DNA of 57,067 nt. Origin: Clostridiales bacterium. Its GTDB lineage: Bacteria > Bacillota > Clostridia > Lachnospirales > Lachnospiraceae. Below the pieces are notes generated by a model. It was not told where the DNA came from. It was given only the letters and a program-made list of their open reading frames with translations, and did not search any database. Below, piece by piece: positions 17,670 through 27,154 of the stretch (positions are counted from its first letter, which is position 1; the number at the start of each line of letters is the position of its first letter). The stretch spans positions 1 to 57,067 of the forward strand of contig JAJBUA010000050.1 in NCBI GenBank assembly GCA_020860565.1. Reading direction: 5' to 3'. The position numbers and the translations under genes were made by a program.

Positions 17670-17697
17670 GTATAACACACTTCCCTCCAAGTGTCTA
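17670..17697 (-). promoter_or_regulatory. Candidate promoter for the radC-mre-min run
   Basis: Minus strand: TAGACA at 17697-17692, 16-base spacer, TTATAC at 17675-17670. An inverted repeat ACACTT/AAGTGT sits within and beside the spacer. It lies about 70 bases before radC, in the gap after azlD. Confidence 0.45.
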
Positions 17698-17707
17698 CAA
17701 TCAGAAA

Positions 17708-18007
17708 TTATAAAAAGAATTCGGCAGCAAACACAACCATGCAGCATACGACTGCCACCGGAAAAAGTCCTGCCCCGCACCATGCGGCAATAATGCCGAC
17801 AATAAGAGCCAGCGCTCCGGACACCGGGCTGAGAGTCGCGTCCAGAATAGCCGGAAATGTCATAACCGCAAGCGTCACGTAAGGGACATAATATAAAAAG
17901 GACTGGATGAAACGGTTTTTGATCGGACGGCGGATCAGCGTCATCGGCAATACCCGTATCAGATAGCTGACTCCGGCCATAACCAGAATATAAACCCAGA
18001 TATTCAT
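17708..18007 (-). CDS. azlD: AzlD-family branched-chain amino acid export subunit
   Basis: The 99-residue membrane protein has about four helices (MNIWVYILVMAGVSYLIR start) and a GALALIVGIIAAWCG core typical of the AzlD family. It should pair with AzlC to export branched-chain amino acids or analogues. The start overlaps the azlC stop in ATGA and follows AAGGAGGGAGAGGG. A 40-codon longer frame runs inside azlC and is not credible. Confidence 0.88.
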   Translation of the reverse strand: MNIWVYILVMAGVSYLIRVLPMTLIRRPIKNRFIQSFLYYVPYVTLAVMTFPAILDATLSPVSGALALIVGIIAAWCGAGLFPVAVVCCMVVFAAEFFL

Positions 18008-18753
18008 GATCCCTCTCCCTCCTTTTCCGCTTCTCTGGGAAATAAAACTGCGGCTGCGGCGGAAATTGTTACCGTGAGAATAATGGTACGCATACCGCTG
18101 GAAATCCCCGCGAATAATGGCACCCACGTCGCAACGGCACTGGCAAGAAAGCTGATTCCGACAAAAGCTCCTACTACTTTATCCGCTCTCGCAGGCGGAA
18201 TAATAATGGCAAGGAACATTCCGAAAAGCGCCACACTGAATGCGCTTACCATGCGCTCCGGCATCAGGTTCCCGGCGATGCATCCGACTGCGGTCCCGAT
18301 CGCCCAGCTCGGCGCAGCCACCACCACCGCTCCATAGGTATAATTCGGATTGAGGTAGCCGGGGCGCGCGATGGCAATTCCAAACAGTTCGTCCGTGATA
18401 TCAAATGCAACCAGCATACGATGAAGAAATGACGTTTCCGGAGAAACCCGCTGACTCATCGCACAACTCATAAGAAGGTAACGCGCATTCGCGATCAATG
18501 TGATCATCGCCATCTCCAGATAGGTCCCTTCCGCTGCAATCATGGTAAGACCGGCATATTCTCCCGCAGAAGCGTTATTGAGAAGACTCATAAAAAAGCT
18601 CTGAATCGGGGAAAGGCCGATATTCCGCGCCGCGATTCCCAGTGAAAAAGAAACAGCGAGGTATCCCAGGCCGATCGGAATGGCATCCTGCATTCCCCGT
18701 AAAAATGCGGAACGGTTGGATGCCGTTCCTAATGAATAAAAGTCGGTATTCAT
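18004..18753 (-). CDS. azlC: AzlC-family amino acid exporter
   Basis: The 249-residue membrane protein opens with FLRGMQDAIPIGLGYLAVSFSLGI, the AzlC hallmark, and contains LLNNASAGEYAGLTMI and ANARYLLMSCAMSQR. It is the large subunit of the AzlCD exporter. Translation is coupled to azlD. It diverges from the cupin gene across a 110-bp promoter region. No Lrp-type regulator adjoins. Confidence 0.9.
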   Translation of the reverse strand: MNTDFYSLGTASNRSAFLRGMQDAIPIGLGYLAVSFSLGIAARNIGLSPIQSFFMSLLNNASAGEYAGLTMIAAEGTYLEMAMITLIANARYLLMSCAMSQRVSPETSFLHRMLVAFDITDELFGIAIARPGYLNPNYTYGAVVVAAPSWAIGTAVGCIAGNLMPERMVSAFSVALFGMFLAIIIPPARADKVVGAFVGISFLASAVATWVPLFAGISSGMRTIILTVTISAAAAVLFPREAEKEGEGS

Positions 18754-18796
18754 TCTGTTTATCCTGTTCTCAGTTTGTTATTGTTATACTTAATCA

Positions 18797-18825
18797 TTGA
18801 CATTCGAAAAGTAAAAGTTTATCAT
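18797..18825 (+). promoter_or_regulatory. Promoter for the cupin gene
   Basis: TTGACA at 18797-18802, 17-base spacer, TATCAT at 18820-18825, about 39 bases before the start codon. Confidence 0.65.
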
Positions 18826-18863
18826 GAAGTCATAAAATTTCTCACCCGAAAGGAGAGCATCGC

Positions 18864-19220
18864 ATGATCAAAAGAAAAGCTGATATCGGAGAGACCGTTG
18901 TCAAAAACCTTCAAAAAGGAAACGGCGACACCATTTTTCACCACTTCATGACCAAAGAAGAATCTTATCAGGCCGGACGTGTATTTGCACAGGTAACGCT
19001 GAATCCAGGCTGTTCGATCGGTGTTCACGAGCATCACGGTGAATTTGAAGGATATTACATCCTGTCGGGTGAGGCCCTTGTCACGGATAATGAGGAGACA
19101 GCCATCCTGACTCCCGGTGATTACCATATGTGCAAAGACGGCGACAGCCACGGCATCGCCTGTTACGGTGACGAAGCGCTGCAATTTATCGCTCTGATCA
19201 TCAATGTTCCGAAAGGCTGA
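18864..19220 (+). CDS. Cupin-domain protein
   Basis: The 118-residue single-domain cupin has metal-ligand motif 1 (VHEHHGEFEGYYILSGEA) and motif 2 (PGDYHMCKDGDSHGI). The fold binds a metal and a small ligand; the reaction cannot be told from sequence. The start follows AAAGGAGAGC. Single gene, divergent from azlC and convergent with the CLC gene. Confidence 0.85.
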   Translation: MIKRKADIGETVVKNLQKGNGDTIFHHFMTKEESYQAGRVFAQVTLNPGCSIGVHEHHGEFEGYYILSGEALVTDNEETAILTPGDYHMCKDGDSHGIACYGDEALQFIALIINVPKG

Positions 19221-19254
19221 ATTCATTTAACCCTGTTCCTCCCGGCACACACCT

Positions 19255-20523
19255 TTATGTATGGTTCTGATGTTCAGAATCCTGATAAGGGGCTGCCTTC
19301 AGCTTGGAAAAGAGGAACTGCTGGCTGTGATACAGACCGTAATATCCGGACAATGTAAAACTGACGGCAACTGCGATCGCGTAATAGGGCATCGCCTCAA
19401 ACCCAAAGAGTTCAAAGGCGATAAAGACTGACGCAACCGGGCAGTTGGTCACACTGACAAACAGACAAACCATACCGATGGCCGCGCACAATCCTGTGGG
19501 GACTCCGCAGAGCGCGGCCACTGTCGTACCCGCTGTCGCGCCGACACACAATGCCGGGACAATCTCTCCGCCCTTAAAGCCGGCTCCGAGTGCTGTCGCG
19601 GTAAAAAGAATTTTTAAAAGGAAAGCGTAATATGGCACTGTCTCGCCTTCAAAACATCGTTCAATCAGATGCGCACCGCTGCCATTGTACAGTCTCTCTG
19701 AAAAGATCAGCGTCATCAATATGAAAATTGCGCTTGATGCGAGAATACGGATATACGGATTAGGAAAATATTTCCGGTATAAAGAACTGCTGGTATGCAG
19801 ACACATACACATGAGGATTCCGATCAGAGCGCACAAAATCCCAATCAGCACCGCCAGCAGAGCCCCGCTCAGTTCAAACGGGGGGATCACTCCAACTTCA
19901 TAGTGTTCCGGGACAATTCCAAGTTTCCCCGCGAACGCAGCCGCAAGAAACGACGAAAAAAAGCACGGCAGCATCGCTGCATAAGAAAGGGATCCCACAG
20001 TTGCCATCTCCATTGGGAAAACCGCTGCTGCGAGCGGCGTACCAAACAGTGCGGAAAAGCACGCGCTCATCCCACACATGACACAGATCTTCCGGTCATT
20101 TTTTTCCAGATGAAAAAGATTACCCAGAATATTGGCAAGGCTTCCTCCCAGCTGCAGAGCTGCCCCCTCCCGACCGGTGGAAACGCTGGCCGCATGGCTG
20201 AGTACGGTAGCTGCAAAGATTAACGGCGCCGTAGCCGCAGGGATATTCTTACCGTCACGGATGGATTCTATGATCAGATCCGTTCCCTTATTTTTTTCCT
20301 GGCGCGTTATCCGGTAAAGCCAGACAATCACGAGACCGGAAACCGGCATCAGGAATACTGCCCAGCGATGACTTTGCCAGAACCGGGTTACCAGCGTGAT
20401 CGAATGCCCAAATCCTGCGCCGACGGCACCGATCACAACGCCGATTACCACGGAGATAATCGTCCATTTCATCAGGTATCGGATATTCTTTTCCAGACTC
20501 TGCAGTACCTTTTCCAGCATCAT
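19255..20523 (-). CDS. CLC-family anion channel or antiporter, possibly fluoride type
   Basis: The 422-residue membrane protein has about ten helices. The anion-path motifs are variant: GREGA (in STGREGAALQLGGS) rather than GREGP, and GFKGGEIVPALCVGA in place of the GxFxP region. This pattern recalls the CLC-F fluoride/proton antiporter clade, but chloride transport cannot be excluded. The gating glutamate of GREG is kept. No fluoride riboswitch is visible in the short upstream gap. ATGATG start after ACGGGG. Confidence 0.8.
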   Translation of the reverse strand: MMLEKVLQSLEKNIRYLMKWTIISVVIGVVIGAVGAGFGHSITLVTRFWQSHRWAVFLMPVSGLVIVWLYRITRQEKNKGTDLIIESIRDGKNIPAATAPLIFAATVLSHAASVSTGREGAALQLGGSLANILGNLFHLEKNDRKICVMCGMSACFSALFGTPLAAAVFPMEMATVGSLSYAAMLPCFFSSFLAAAFAGKLGIVPEHYEVGVIPPFELSGALLAVLIGILCALIGILMCMCLHTSSSLYRKYFPNPYIRILASSAIFILMTLIFSERLYNGSGAHLIERCFEGETVPYYAFLLKILFTATALGAGFKGGEIVPALCVGATAGTTVAALCGVPTGLCAAIGMVCLFVSVTNCPVASVFIAFELFGFEAMPYYAIAVAVSFTLSGYYGLYHSQQFLFSKLKAAPYQDSEHQNHT

Positions 20524-20590
20524 AATTTCCCCGTCCCTTATCTTATTTTCTCTGGTATTCGTATCAATTTACTTCCATTGCAATGGCAGA

Positions 20591-21820
20591 TCAAAGCCCG
20601 CCCGTGGTCTGCACCAGCTTCGGGCGATAGCCGGCATCAAACAGAGCCTGAACAATTTTATTTTTATGTTCGGTCCCTTCTGCCTCCAGGGTGATCCGCA
20701 GTTCCACTGCGGCGTTGCGGTTAATGCTGACAAACTGATTATGCTCCAGTTTGATGACATTGCCGCGCTCTTTCGCCAGAAGTGTGGAAACCTTGGCCAG
20801 TTCACCCGGCTTATCCGGGAGGAGGACCGATACCGTAAAGATCCGGTTTCTCTGGATCAGGCCGTGCTGGACAACCGACGACATGGTAATCACATCCATA
20901 TTGCCGCCGCTTAAAATCGCGACAATCTTCTTTTTCTGTACGTTCAGCTGCTTTAACGCCGCTACAGTAAGGAGGCCGGAATTTTCTACAACCATTTTAT
21001 GGTTTTCCACCATATCAAGAAATGCGACAATCAGATCCGAATCTTCCACCGTAATAATGTCGTCTACATTTTGCTGAATGTATGGGAAAAGTTTTTCTCC
21101 TGGTTTCTTGACGGCGGTACCATCTGCGATCGTACTGACGGAAGGCAGTCCCACGACATGTCCCTCTCTTAAGGAAACCTGCATACAGTTCGCCCCTGCC
21201 GGCTCCACTCCGATAACCTTGATCTTGGGATTGAGAAGCTTGGCAAGCGTGGACACACCGGTACAAAGTCCGCCGCCGCCGATCGGACACAGAATATAAT
21301 CAACCGTGGGCAGTTCCTTGATGATCTCCATCGCGATGGTTCCCTGTCCTGTCACGACATCCAGATCGTCAAACGGATGAACAAAGGTGTAACCATGTTC
21401 CTCTGCGAGTTTATAAGCATAGTCGCAGGCCTCGTCGAAGACATCGCCGTACAGAACGACTTCTGCGCCATAGCCCTTGGTGCGGTTAATCTTCATCAGC
21501 GGGGTCGTTGTCGGCATCACGACAACCGCCTTTACACCGGCAAGCTTTGCCGCATAAGCGACTCCCTGGGCATGGTTGCCGGCAGAAGCCGTAATCAGTC
21601 CGCGTTCCCGCTCTTCCGGTGTCAGTGTGCTGATTTTATAAAATGCCCCACGTACCTTATAGGCGCCGGTGTACTGCATATTTTCCGGTTTAAAATAAAC
21701 CTTATTGCCGGTCTGGTCAGAAAAATATTCGCTGTAAACCAGCTTCGTCTCTAATGTTACTTTTTTTACTTCATCGGATGCTTCTTCAAACTGTTCGAGT
21801 GTAAGCTCTTTTGTTTCCAT
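20591..21820 (-). CDS. Threonine ammonia-lyase (threonine dehydratase)
   Basis: The 409-residue PLP enzyme deaminates threonine to 2-oxobutyrate. ENMQYTGAYKVRGA holds the PLP lysine, SAGNHAQG is the substrate loop and GGGGLCTG binds the phosphate. A C-terminal ACT domain (about 330-405, FTVSVLLPDKPGELAKVSTLL) suggests allosteric control. The single ACT domain fits the short tdcB/ilvA type. The start chosen follows GAGAGGACA; an ATG 45 bases upstream has no ribosome site. Monocistronic, between the CLC gene and ftsY. Confidence 0.93.
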   Translation of the reverse strand: METKELTLEQFEEASDEVKKVTLETKLVYSEYFSDQTGNKVYFKPENMQYTGAYKVRGAFYKISTLTPEERERGLITASAGNHAQGVAYAAKLAGVKAVVVMPTTTPLMKINRTKGYGAEVVLYGDVFDEACDYAYKLAEEHGYTFVHPFDDLDVVTGQGTIAMEIIKELPTVDYILCPIGGGGLCTGVSTLAKLLNPKIKVIGVEPAGANCMQVSLREGHVVGLPSVSTIADGTAVKKPGEKLFPYIQQNVDDIITVEDSDLIVAFLDMVENHKMVVENSGLLTVAALKQLNVQKKKIVAILSGGNMDVITMSSVVQHGLIQRNRIFTVSVLLPDKPGELAKVSTLLAKERGNVIKLEHNQFVSINRNAAVELRITLEAEGTEHKNKIVQALFDAGYRPKLVQTTGGL

Positions 21821-21868
21821 AAGTTGTATGTCCTCTCTGAACTGATTTTTATTATTATATGTCAACGA

Positions 21869-21903
21869 AGTAGTCTCTGCGGAGGAAGAATATCCGCAGA
21901 GAC
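21869..21903 (-). terminator. Hairpin after ftsY
   Basis: GTCTCTGCGGA (21873-21883) pairs perfectly with TCCGCAGAGAC (21893-21903). It lies just downstream of the ftsY stop. The T-tract on the minus strand is weak (TACTTCGTT), so it may be a leaky or processed 3' end. Confidence 0.7.
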
Positions 21904-21928
21904 GGACTCTTATAATTTTTATATGTGA

Positions 21929-22855
21929 TTATTGAAATAATGCGTTAACAAAATCTTCGGAATTGAATTTCTGTAAATCCTCAATGGTTTCACCAACCCC
22001 GATATATTTCACCGGGATGCCCAGTTCAGCCTGAATGGCTACGGCAATACCGCCCTTCGCGGTGCCGTCCAGCTTCGTGAGGATAATACCCGTGATATCG
22101 GCTACCTCCATAAACTGCCGTGCCTGTGAGAGCGCATTCTGACCGGTTGTACCGTCGAGAACGACCAGTGTCTCCCGGTAAGCCTCCGGATATTCTTTTC
22201 CTATAATCCGGTTAATCTTCTTTAATTCTTCCATTAGATTCTTTTTATTATGCAGACGGCCTGCCGTATCACAGATCAGTACATCCACATTTCTGGATTT
22301 AGCAGCCGCAATCGCGTCGTAAACCACAGCTGCCGGATCAGAACCTGCCTGCTGCGAGATAATATCCACATTGGTTCGATGCGCCCATTCCGTCAGCTGC
22401 TCGATTGCCGCCGCACGAAACGTGTCCGCCGCCGCAAGCAGAACCTTTTTCCCATCACTCTTTAACTGTCCTGCCAGTTTCCCGATGGAAGTTGTCTTTC
22501 CCACTCCGTTTACACCGATTACCAGGACCACGGATTTACGGTTTTCAAATTCATAGGCATTTTCTCCCAGATCCATCTGTCCACGGATCGAGTCGATCAG
22601 AAGCTGCCGGCATTCCGCCGGATCCTTGATATGACGTTCCTTCACATTTTTGCGGAGTTCATCCATGATCGTACCGGTCGTCTGGATGCCCAGATCCCCC
22701 ATAATCAGTACTTCCTCCAGCTCTTCATAAAAATCCTCATCAATAGCGGAAAATCCGTTAAAAATGGAATCCATCCCCGAAACAAAATTATCTCTTGTTC
22801 TGGCAAGGCCCTCTACAAGACGACCAAAAAATCCTTTTTTCTTTCCTTCTTCCAT
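21929..22855 (-). CDS. ftsY: Signal recognition particle receptor FtsY
   Basis: The 308-residue SRP GTPase has an N domain and a G domain: GVNGVGKTTSIGKLA (P-loop), DTFRAAAIEQL, DTAGRLHNKKNLMEEL and TKLDGTAKGG. It docks SRP-ribosome complexes at the membrane for co-translational insertion. The N-terminal A domain is minimal (EEGKKKGFFGRLVEGL, an amphipathic membrane anchor). It follows smc by 27 bases in the rnc-smc-ftsY order. The start follows AGAGGAGAAGAG. Confidence 0.97.
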   Translation of the reverse strand: MEEGKKKGFFGRLVEGLARTRDNFVSGMDSIFNGFSAIDEDFYEELEEVLIMGDLGIQTTGTIMDELRKNVKERHIKDPAECRQLLIDSIRGQMDLGENAYEFENRKSVVLVIGVNGVGKTTSIGKLAGQLKSDGKKVLLAAADTFRAAAIEQLTEWAHRTNVDIISQQAGSDPAAVVYDAIAAAKSRNVDVLICDTAGRLHNKKNLMEELKKINRIIGKEYPEAYRETLVVLDGTTGQNALSQARQFMEVADITGIILTKLDGTAKGGIAVAIQAELGIPVKYIGVGETIEDLQKFNSEDFVNALFQ

Positions 22856-22882
22856 ATGCTCTTCTCCTCTTTTCCCCTGAGT

Positions 22883-25800
22883 TTAACTGAGCTGATCCTC
22901 GATCAGACTGACCGATACCAGTGTGGATATTCCCTTTTCCTGCATGGTGATGCCGTAAAGACGATCGGCGGCTACCATTGTGCCGCGCCGATGAGTAATT
23001 ACGATAAACTGTGTATGCGCGGTAAGTTTATGCAGATATCCGGCGAAACGGTCAACATTGGAATCATCAAGCGCCGCTTCGATCTCATCCAGCAGACAGA
23101 ACGGTGACGGCTTCAGATTCTGAATCGCAAACAGAAGCGCGATCGCTGTGAGCGCTTTTTCTCCGCCGGACAGCTGCATCATATTCTGCAGCTTTTTCCC
23201 CGGAGGCTGTGCGATGATCTGGATACCGGCTTCGAGAATATCCACATCCGCCATCAGATCCAGCGTCCCATGTCCGCCGCCGAAGAGCTCCCGGAATACC
23301 CGGTCAAATTCCTTTCTGATTTCCTGGAATTTTTCTTCAAACTGATTACGCATTCCGGTGTCGAGTTCGTCAATAATTTTTATCAGCGTCTGCTCTGCTT
23401 CCTGCAGATCATTCACCTGCGTTTTCATAAATTCATAACGCTGGGAAACCTCTTTATAATCCTCAATTGCGTTGACATTGACATGACCCAGACCGCGGAT
23501 CGCGGTTTTTAATTCCTCAATCCTTTTTTTCAGTTCTCCGACCGGAATCGGCTCTTCTGCTTTCAGGCCGGCTGCTGTAACCGGAGTCAGCTCATATTCA
23601 TTCCAGATATAGCTCACCTGGTTTTCCAGTTTTTCTTCCAGCTTTTCTTTCTGACTCTGGAGACGAAACAGATCCTTATCGAGGCGGCCCGCCCGGTCAG
23701 ACAGTTCTTCCCTTCGGGAAAACGCCGTTTTCTGACTGGCCGCAGCTGTCTCTTTTTCCTGGTTCAGCTTTTCCTGCTGAGACAGAAGGTTCTTCCTTTC
23801 CTCTGACGCATTCCCGATCAATTCCTCAAGATGCCGGATCTCCTGTTCCTTTTCCGCAACAATCTGTCCATGATTCTGAGAGCCATTCTGCAGGGAATCA
23901 AGCTCCGCTCGAAGCTTATCGGACTCATCTCTTACCCTGCGGATGTTTTCAATCACAAAATCTGCCTTCTGCCTTAAGTTCGCGGCCTTCAGGTTGATCT
24001 CCTCCAGCTTTGCCGCAGCGGTTTCACGGTCCTTTTTGGCCTGATCCAGTTCGGCATTCAGCGCATCAATCTTTTGATTGTGCTGCTCATTCCGGCTCTC
24101 CAGCGCAGCAGTTTCCTTACGGATCTTCTCCCGGTTTGTACGGATATCTTCCGTCTGGTTTTCAAGCTGTGTATTTTCAAGCTCAATATCCTGATAGGAG
24201 GCGCGCAGCTCCTCTCTCCTGGTCTGCAGGTTTTCTACATTCATCCTCAGCGTATTTTGTGTGATCGACTCCTGATGAATCTCATCGCCAAGCTTCTTTT
24301 CCTGTTCCCTTACAGCCACGATAAGCTCCTCCTGCGAGCTTAAATCCTCCTGTACTTTTTCTATCTGGGAAGATGTTTTTTTACAGAGTTTTTCCAGCTC
24401 TTCCAGTTCTCTGCGCCGTCCGAGAAGGTTGCTGGAATTTCGGAAAGCGCCGCCTGTCATGGAACCTCCGGCGTTTAACAATTCACCTTCCAGTGTAACG
24501 ATTCTCAGACTGTGTTTATATTTTCCGGCAAGGGCAATCGCATGATCAACCGTATCCATAACAATCACCCGTCCCAGCAGATAATCAGCAAGCACCTGGT
24601 ACTCTGGTTCCACGCGAACAAGAGAACTTCCCAGGCCGATTACCCCCTTTTCTTTCAACGCCTCCGGGCGGGAAAAGGAACCGCTGTGGCTAATCGCGTC
24701 AAGCGGCAGGAAGGTCTGTCTTCCGTATTTATTTTTCTTTAGATAAGTAATCAGCTCTTTCGCCGTTTTTTCTGTGTCTGTAACAACATTCTGGATACTG
24801 CCGCCCAGCGCCGTTTCGATTGCTGTTTCATATCTGGGTTCGGTGGCGATCAGATCTGCGACAACGCCGCAAATCCCCTTCATCCGCCCGCGAAGCTCCA
24901 TGATTTTTTTCGTGCTGTTTCCGTAACCTTCATAGCGTTCCGCGAGATTACGCAAAGACTCTCGTCTGGTTTTGGATGCCTGATAAGACTGCTGCAGCTC
25001 ATTCAGTGTGCGGGACAGCCTGCGTATCTCAAGATCCAGACGTTCTGACTCCTGCTCACAATCCGACCGGGATACCGCCAGATTTTTACAGATTGCATCG
25101 ACTTCCGCCAGCTTTTCCTGTTCCGCATGAAGTGTTTCCTCCAGCATGGCATCTTCGCTCTTATATTTCAAGAGCTTCTGCGCGATCTCGGCTTTGCGGA
25201 TCTGCACCTGCTCCAGCATCGTCTCATAACGCTGATTATCAGCAGAAAGCGTAGCTTTGTCATTTAATCCGCTGATGATCTCGGATTTCGCTTTTTCCAG
25301 CTGCTGCTCCAGTTCCAGAAGTTCTGCATCCTGCTGGGTAAGAGCATACTCCGCTGCGATTTTTTCTCTGCGGCTTGAATCAGCGGCTTCCATGATACCG
25401 GCATTGTCATCCTGATAGGTCTGAATCTGCTTTTCTTTTTCCTCAAGGTCTCTTGTCAGGAATTGTGACCGCTCCTTTGCATGTTCCGCTTTCAGTTCCT
25501 CGGTATGAATCTGCTCCCTGAGGACTGCTATCTGTCCTTCCAGATTCCCTGCCAGAATTTCTGCTTTGTTTGCCTGATTGCGCCTGTCTTCAATTTGTTC
25601 TTCCAGAGCCCGGATTTCCTGCTCCAGACGGTCATACTCCGCTTTCTGTTCCTCTGCCTGAGAGGCCGCGTCATTCATATCGGCAGATACCATTTCAGCC
25701 CTTTGGGTAATATCTTCCAACTGACGCCGGATCGTTTCGGATTCCGTAAGATAAAGATTGATATCCTTGATCTTCAGCTCTTCCCGGTAAACCAGATATT

Positions 25801-26440
25801 TTTTCGCCGCTTCCGACTGACGCGCCAGAGGTCCAACCTGCTTTTCCAGCTCCGATAAAATATCCTTTACCCGCAGCAGATTTTGCTGTTCATCTTCCAG
25901 CTTTTTCTGTGCGGCTGCCTTTCTGCGTTTGAATTTGACGATACCGGCAGCCTCATCAAAAAGCTCCCGCCGCTCTTCCGGTTTCCCGCTCAGGATCCGG
26001 TCAATCTGTCCCTGTCCGATAATGGAGTATCCTTCCTTGCCGATGCCGGTGTCATAAAAAAGTTCATAGATATCTTTCAGGCGGCAGGCGCTCCCATTGA
26101 TCTTATATTCACTTTCTCCGGAGCGGTATAAACGTCTGGATATCACCACTTCATCATAATCAATGGCAAGCTGATGATCAGAATTATTCAATGTGATCGC
26201 AACGTAAGCAAATCCCTGAGGTTTCCGCAGTTCGGTTCCGGCAAAAATCACATCCTGCATACTTGCCCCGCGCAGCTGTTTGATCCGCTGTTCCCCGAGT
26301 ACCCAGCGGACCGCGTCAGCGACATTGCTCTTGCCGCTTCCATTGGGACCGACGATAGCGGTAATCCCGTTATGGAAATCAAAGACAATCCGGTTCGCGA
26401 AGGATTTGAAGCCCTGCACTTCTATGCTCTTTAAATACAT
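22883..26440 (-). CDS. smc: Chromosome segregation protein SMC
   Basis: The 1185-residue SMC ATPase has N-terminal Walker A (VGPNGSGKSN), two long coiled coils flanking a hinge at about 500-670 (GGSIQNVVTDTEKTAKE, GGSMTGGAF) and a C-terminal head with signature LSGGEKALTA and Walker B FCLLDEIEAALDD. With ScpAB it loads at ParB/parS and aligns chromosome arms. Full length. It overlaps rnc by 10 bases, so the pair is probably coupled. Confidence 0.98.
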   Translation of the reverse strand: MYLKSIEVQGFKSFANRIVFDFHNGITAIVGPNGSGKSNVADAVRWVLGEQRIKQLRGASMQDVIFAGTELRKPQGFAYVAITLNNSDHQLAIDYDEVVISRRLYRSGESEYKINGSACRLKDIYELFYDTGIGKEGYSIIGQGQIDRILSGKPEERRELFDEAAGIVKFKRRKAAAQKKLEDEQQNLLRVKDILSELEKQVGPLARQSEAAKKYLVYREELKIKDINLYLTESETIRRQLEDITQRAEMVSADMNDAASQAEEQKAEYDRLEQEIRALEEQIEDRRNQANKAEILAGNLEGQIAVLREQIHTEELKAEHAKERSQFLTRDLEEKEKQIQTYQDDNAGIMEAADSSRREKIAAEYALTQQDAELLELEQQLEKAKSEIISGLNDKATLSADNQRYETMLEQVQIRKAEIAQKLLKYKSEDAMLEETLHAEQEKLAEVDAICKNLAVSRSDCEQESERLDLEIRRLSRTLNELQQSYQASKTRRESLRNLAERYEGYGNSTKKIMELRGRMKGICGVVADLIATEPRYETAIETALGGSIQNVVTDTEKTAKELITYLKKNKYGRQTFLPLDAISHSGSFSRPEALKEKGVIGLGSSLVRVEPEYQVLADYLLGRVIVMDTVDHAIALAGKYKHSLRIVTLEGELLNAGGSMTGGAFRNSSNLLGRRRELEELEKLCKKTSSQIEKVQEDLSSQEELIVAVREQEKKLGDEIHQESITQNTLRMNVENLQTRREELRASYQDIELENTQLENQTEDIRTNREKIRKETAALESRNEQHNQKIDALNAELDQAKKDRETAAAKLEEINLKAANLRQKADFVIENIRRVRDESDKLRAELDSLQNGSQNHGQIVAEKEQEIRHLEELIGNASEERKNLLSQQEKLNQEKETAAASQKTAFSRREELSDRAGRLDKDLFRLQSQKEKLEEKLENQVSYIWNEYELTPVTAAGLKAEEPIPVGELKKRIEELKTAIRGLGHVNVNAIEDYKEVSQRYEFMKTQVNDLQEAEQTLIKIIDELDTGMRNQFEEKFQEIRKEFDRVFRELFGGGHGTLDLMADVDILEAGIQIIAQPPGKKLQNMMQLSGGEKALTAIALLFAIQNLKPSPFCLLDEIEAALDDSNVDRFAGYLHKLTAHTQFIVITHRRGTMVAADRLYGITMQEKGISTLVSVSLIEDQLS

Positions 26441-27135
26441 GTCGATTCATCCTGCTTTTTCAGATTTATGATGGCTCTCCAGGCAGCCATTGATTCCGCC
26501 GATTTTTTGGTCCGTCCGCTTCCGCGGCCGATTTCGGTTTCATTAAGCAGCGCGCGAATTTCAAAAGATTTGTTATGATCCGGCCCTTCTTCCTTCAATA
26601 TCTCATATCGAAGAATGGCATTCGGATCCTCCTGGATGATCTCCTGCAGGGTAGTCTTGCTATCAAAAAAGAGCTGCTTATGTTCGATATCATTCAGCAC
26701 AAAATGAGAAATAAACTCTTTTGCATTAGTAAAACCACCATCCAGATAGATTGCACCGATCAGCGCTTCCAGTGCGTCCGAGGTCACAGAACTGCGGTTT
26801 CTTCCTCCTGTCGCTTCCTCCCCTTTTCCCAGAAGCAGATATTCTCCAAGATTAATCTCTGTCGCGCAGAGCGCGAGAGTCGCCTCACAGACAATACTGG
26901 CACGGAGCTTTGTCATATCGCCCTCCGGCTTGTCCGGATATTTGTAATACAAAAAATCACTGGAAATCAGTTCCAGCACAGCATCGCCCAAAAATTCCAG
27001 ACGTTCATTACAGTCCGTCTTTTCCAAATGATGCTCATTGACATAAGAGCTGTGGGTGAGCGCCTGTCTCAACAGTTTTTTATTCTGGAAAAAATAGCCA
27101 ATCGCTTCCTCAAGGTAATTCCGGTTCCGGTTCAT
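26431..27135 (-). CDS. rnc: Ribonuclease III
   Basis: The 234-residue double-strand RNA endonuclease processes rRNA and other structured RNAs. The catalytic domain holds ERLEFLGDAVLEL with acidic metal ligands, and the second site is in ALEALIGAIYLDGG. The C-terminal dsRNA-binding domain ends GSGRTKKSAESMAAWRA. The start follows GGAAGGAAG; the upstream in-frame extension runs into the REP-like repeat and is rejected. The adjacent tandem hairpins may themselves be its substrates, which is speculation. Confidence 0.96.
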   Translation of the reverse strand: MNRNRNYLEEAIGYFFQNKKLLRQALTHSSYVNEHHLEKTDCNERLEFLGDAVLELISSDFLYYKYPDKPEGDMTKLRASIVCEATLALCATEINLGEYLLLGKGEEATGGRNRSSVTSDALEALIGAIYLDGGFTNAKEFISHFVLNDIEHKQLFFDSKTTLQEIIQEDPNAILRYEILKEEGPDHNKSFEIRALLNETEIGRGSGRTKKSAESMAAWRAIINLKKQDESTCI

Positions 27136-27154
27136 AAAATTCTTCCTTCCTGAA

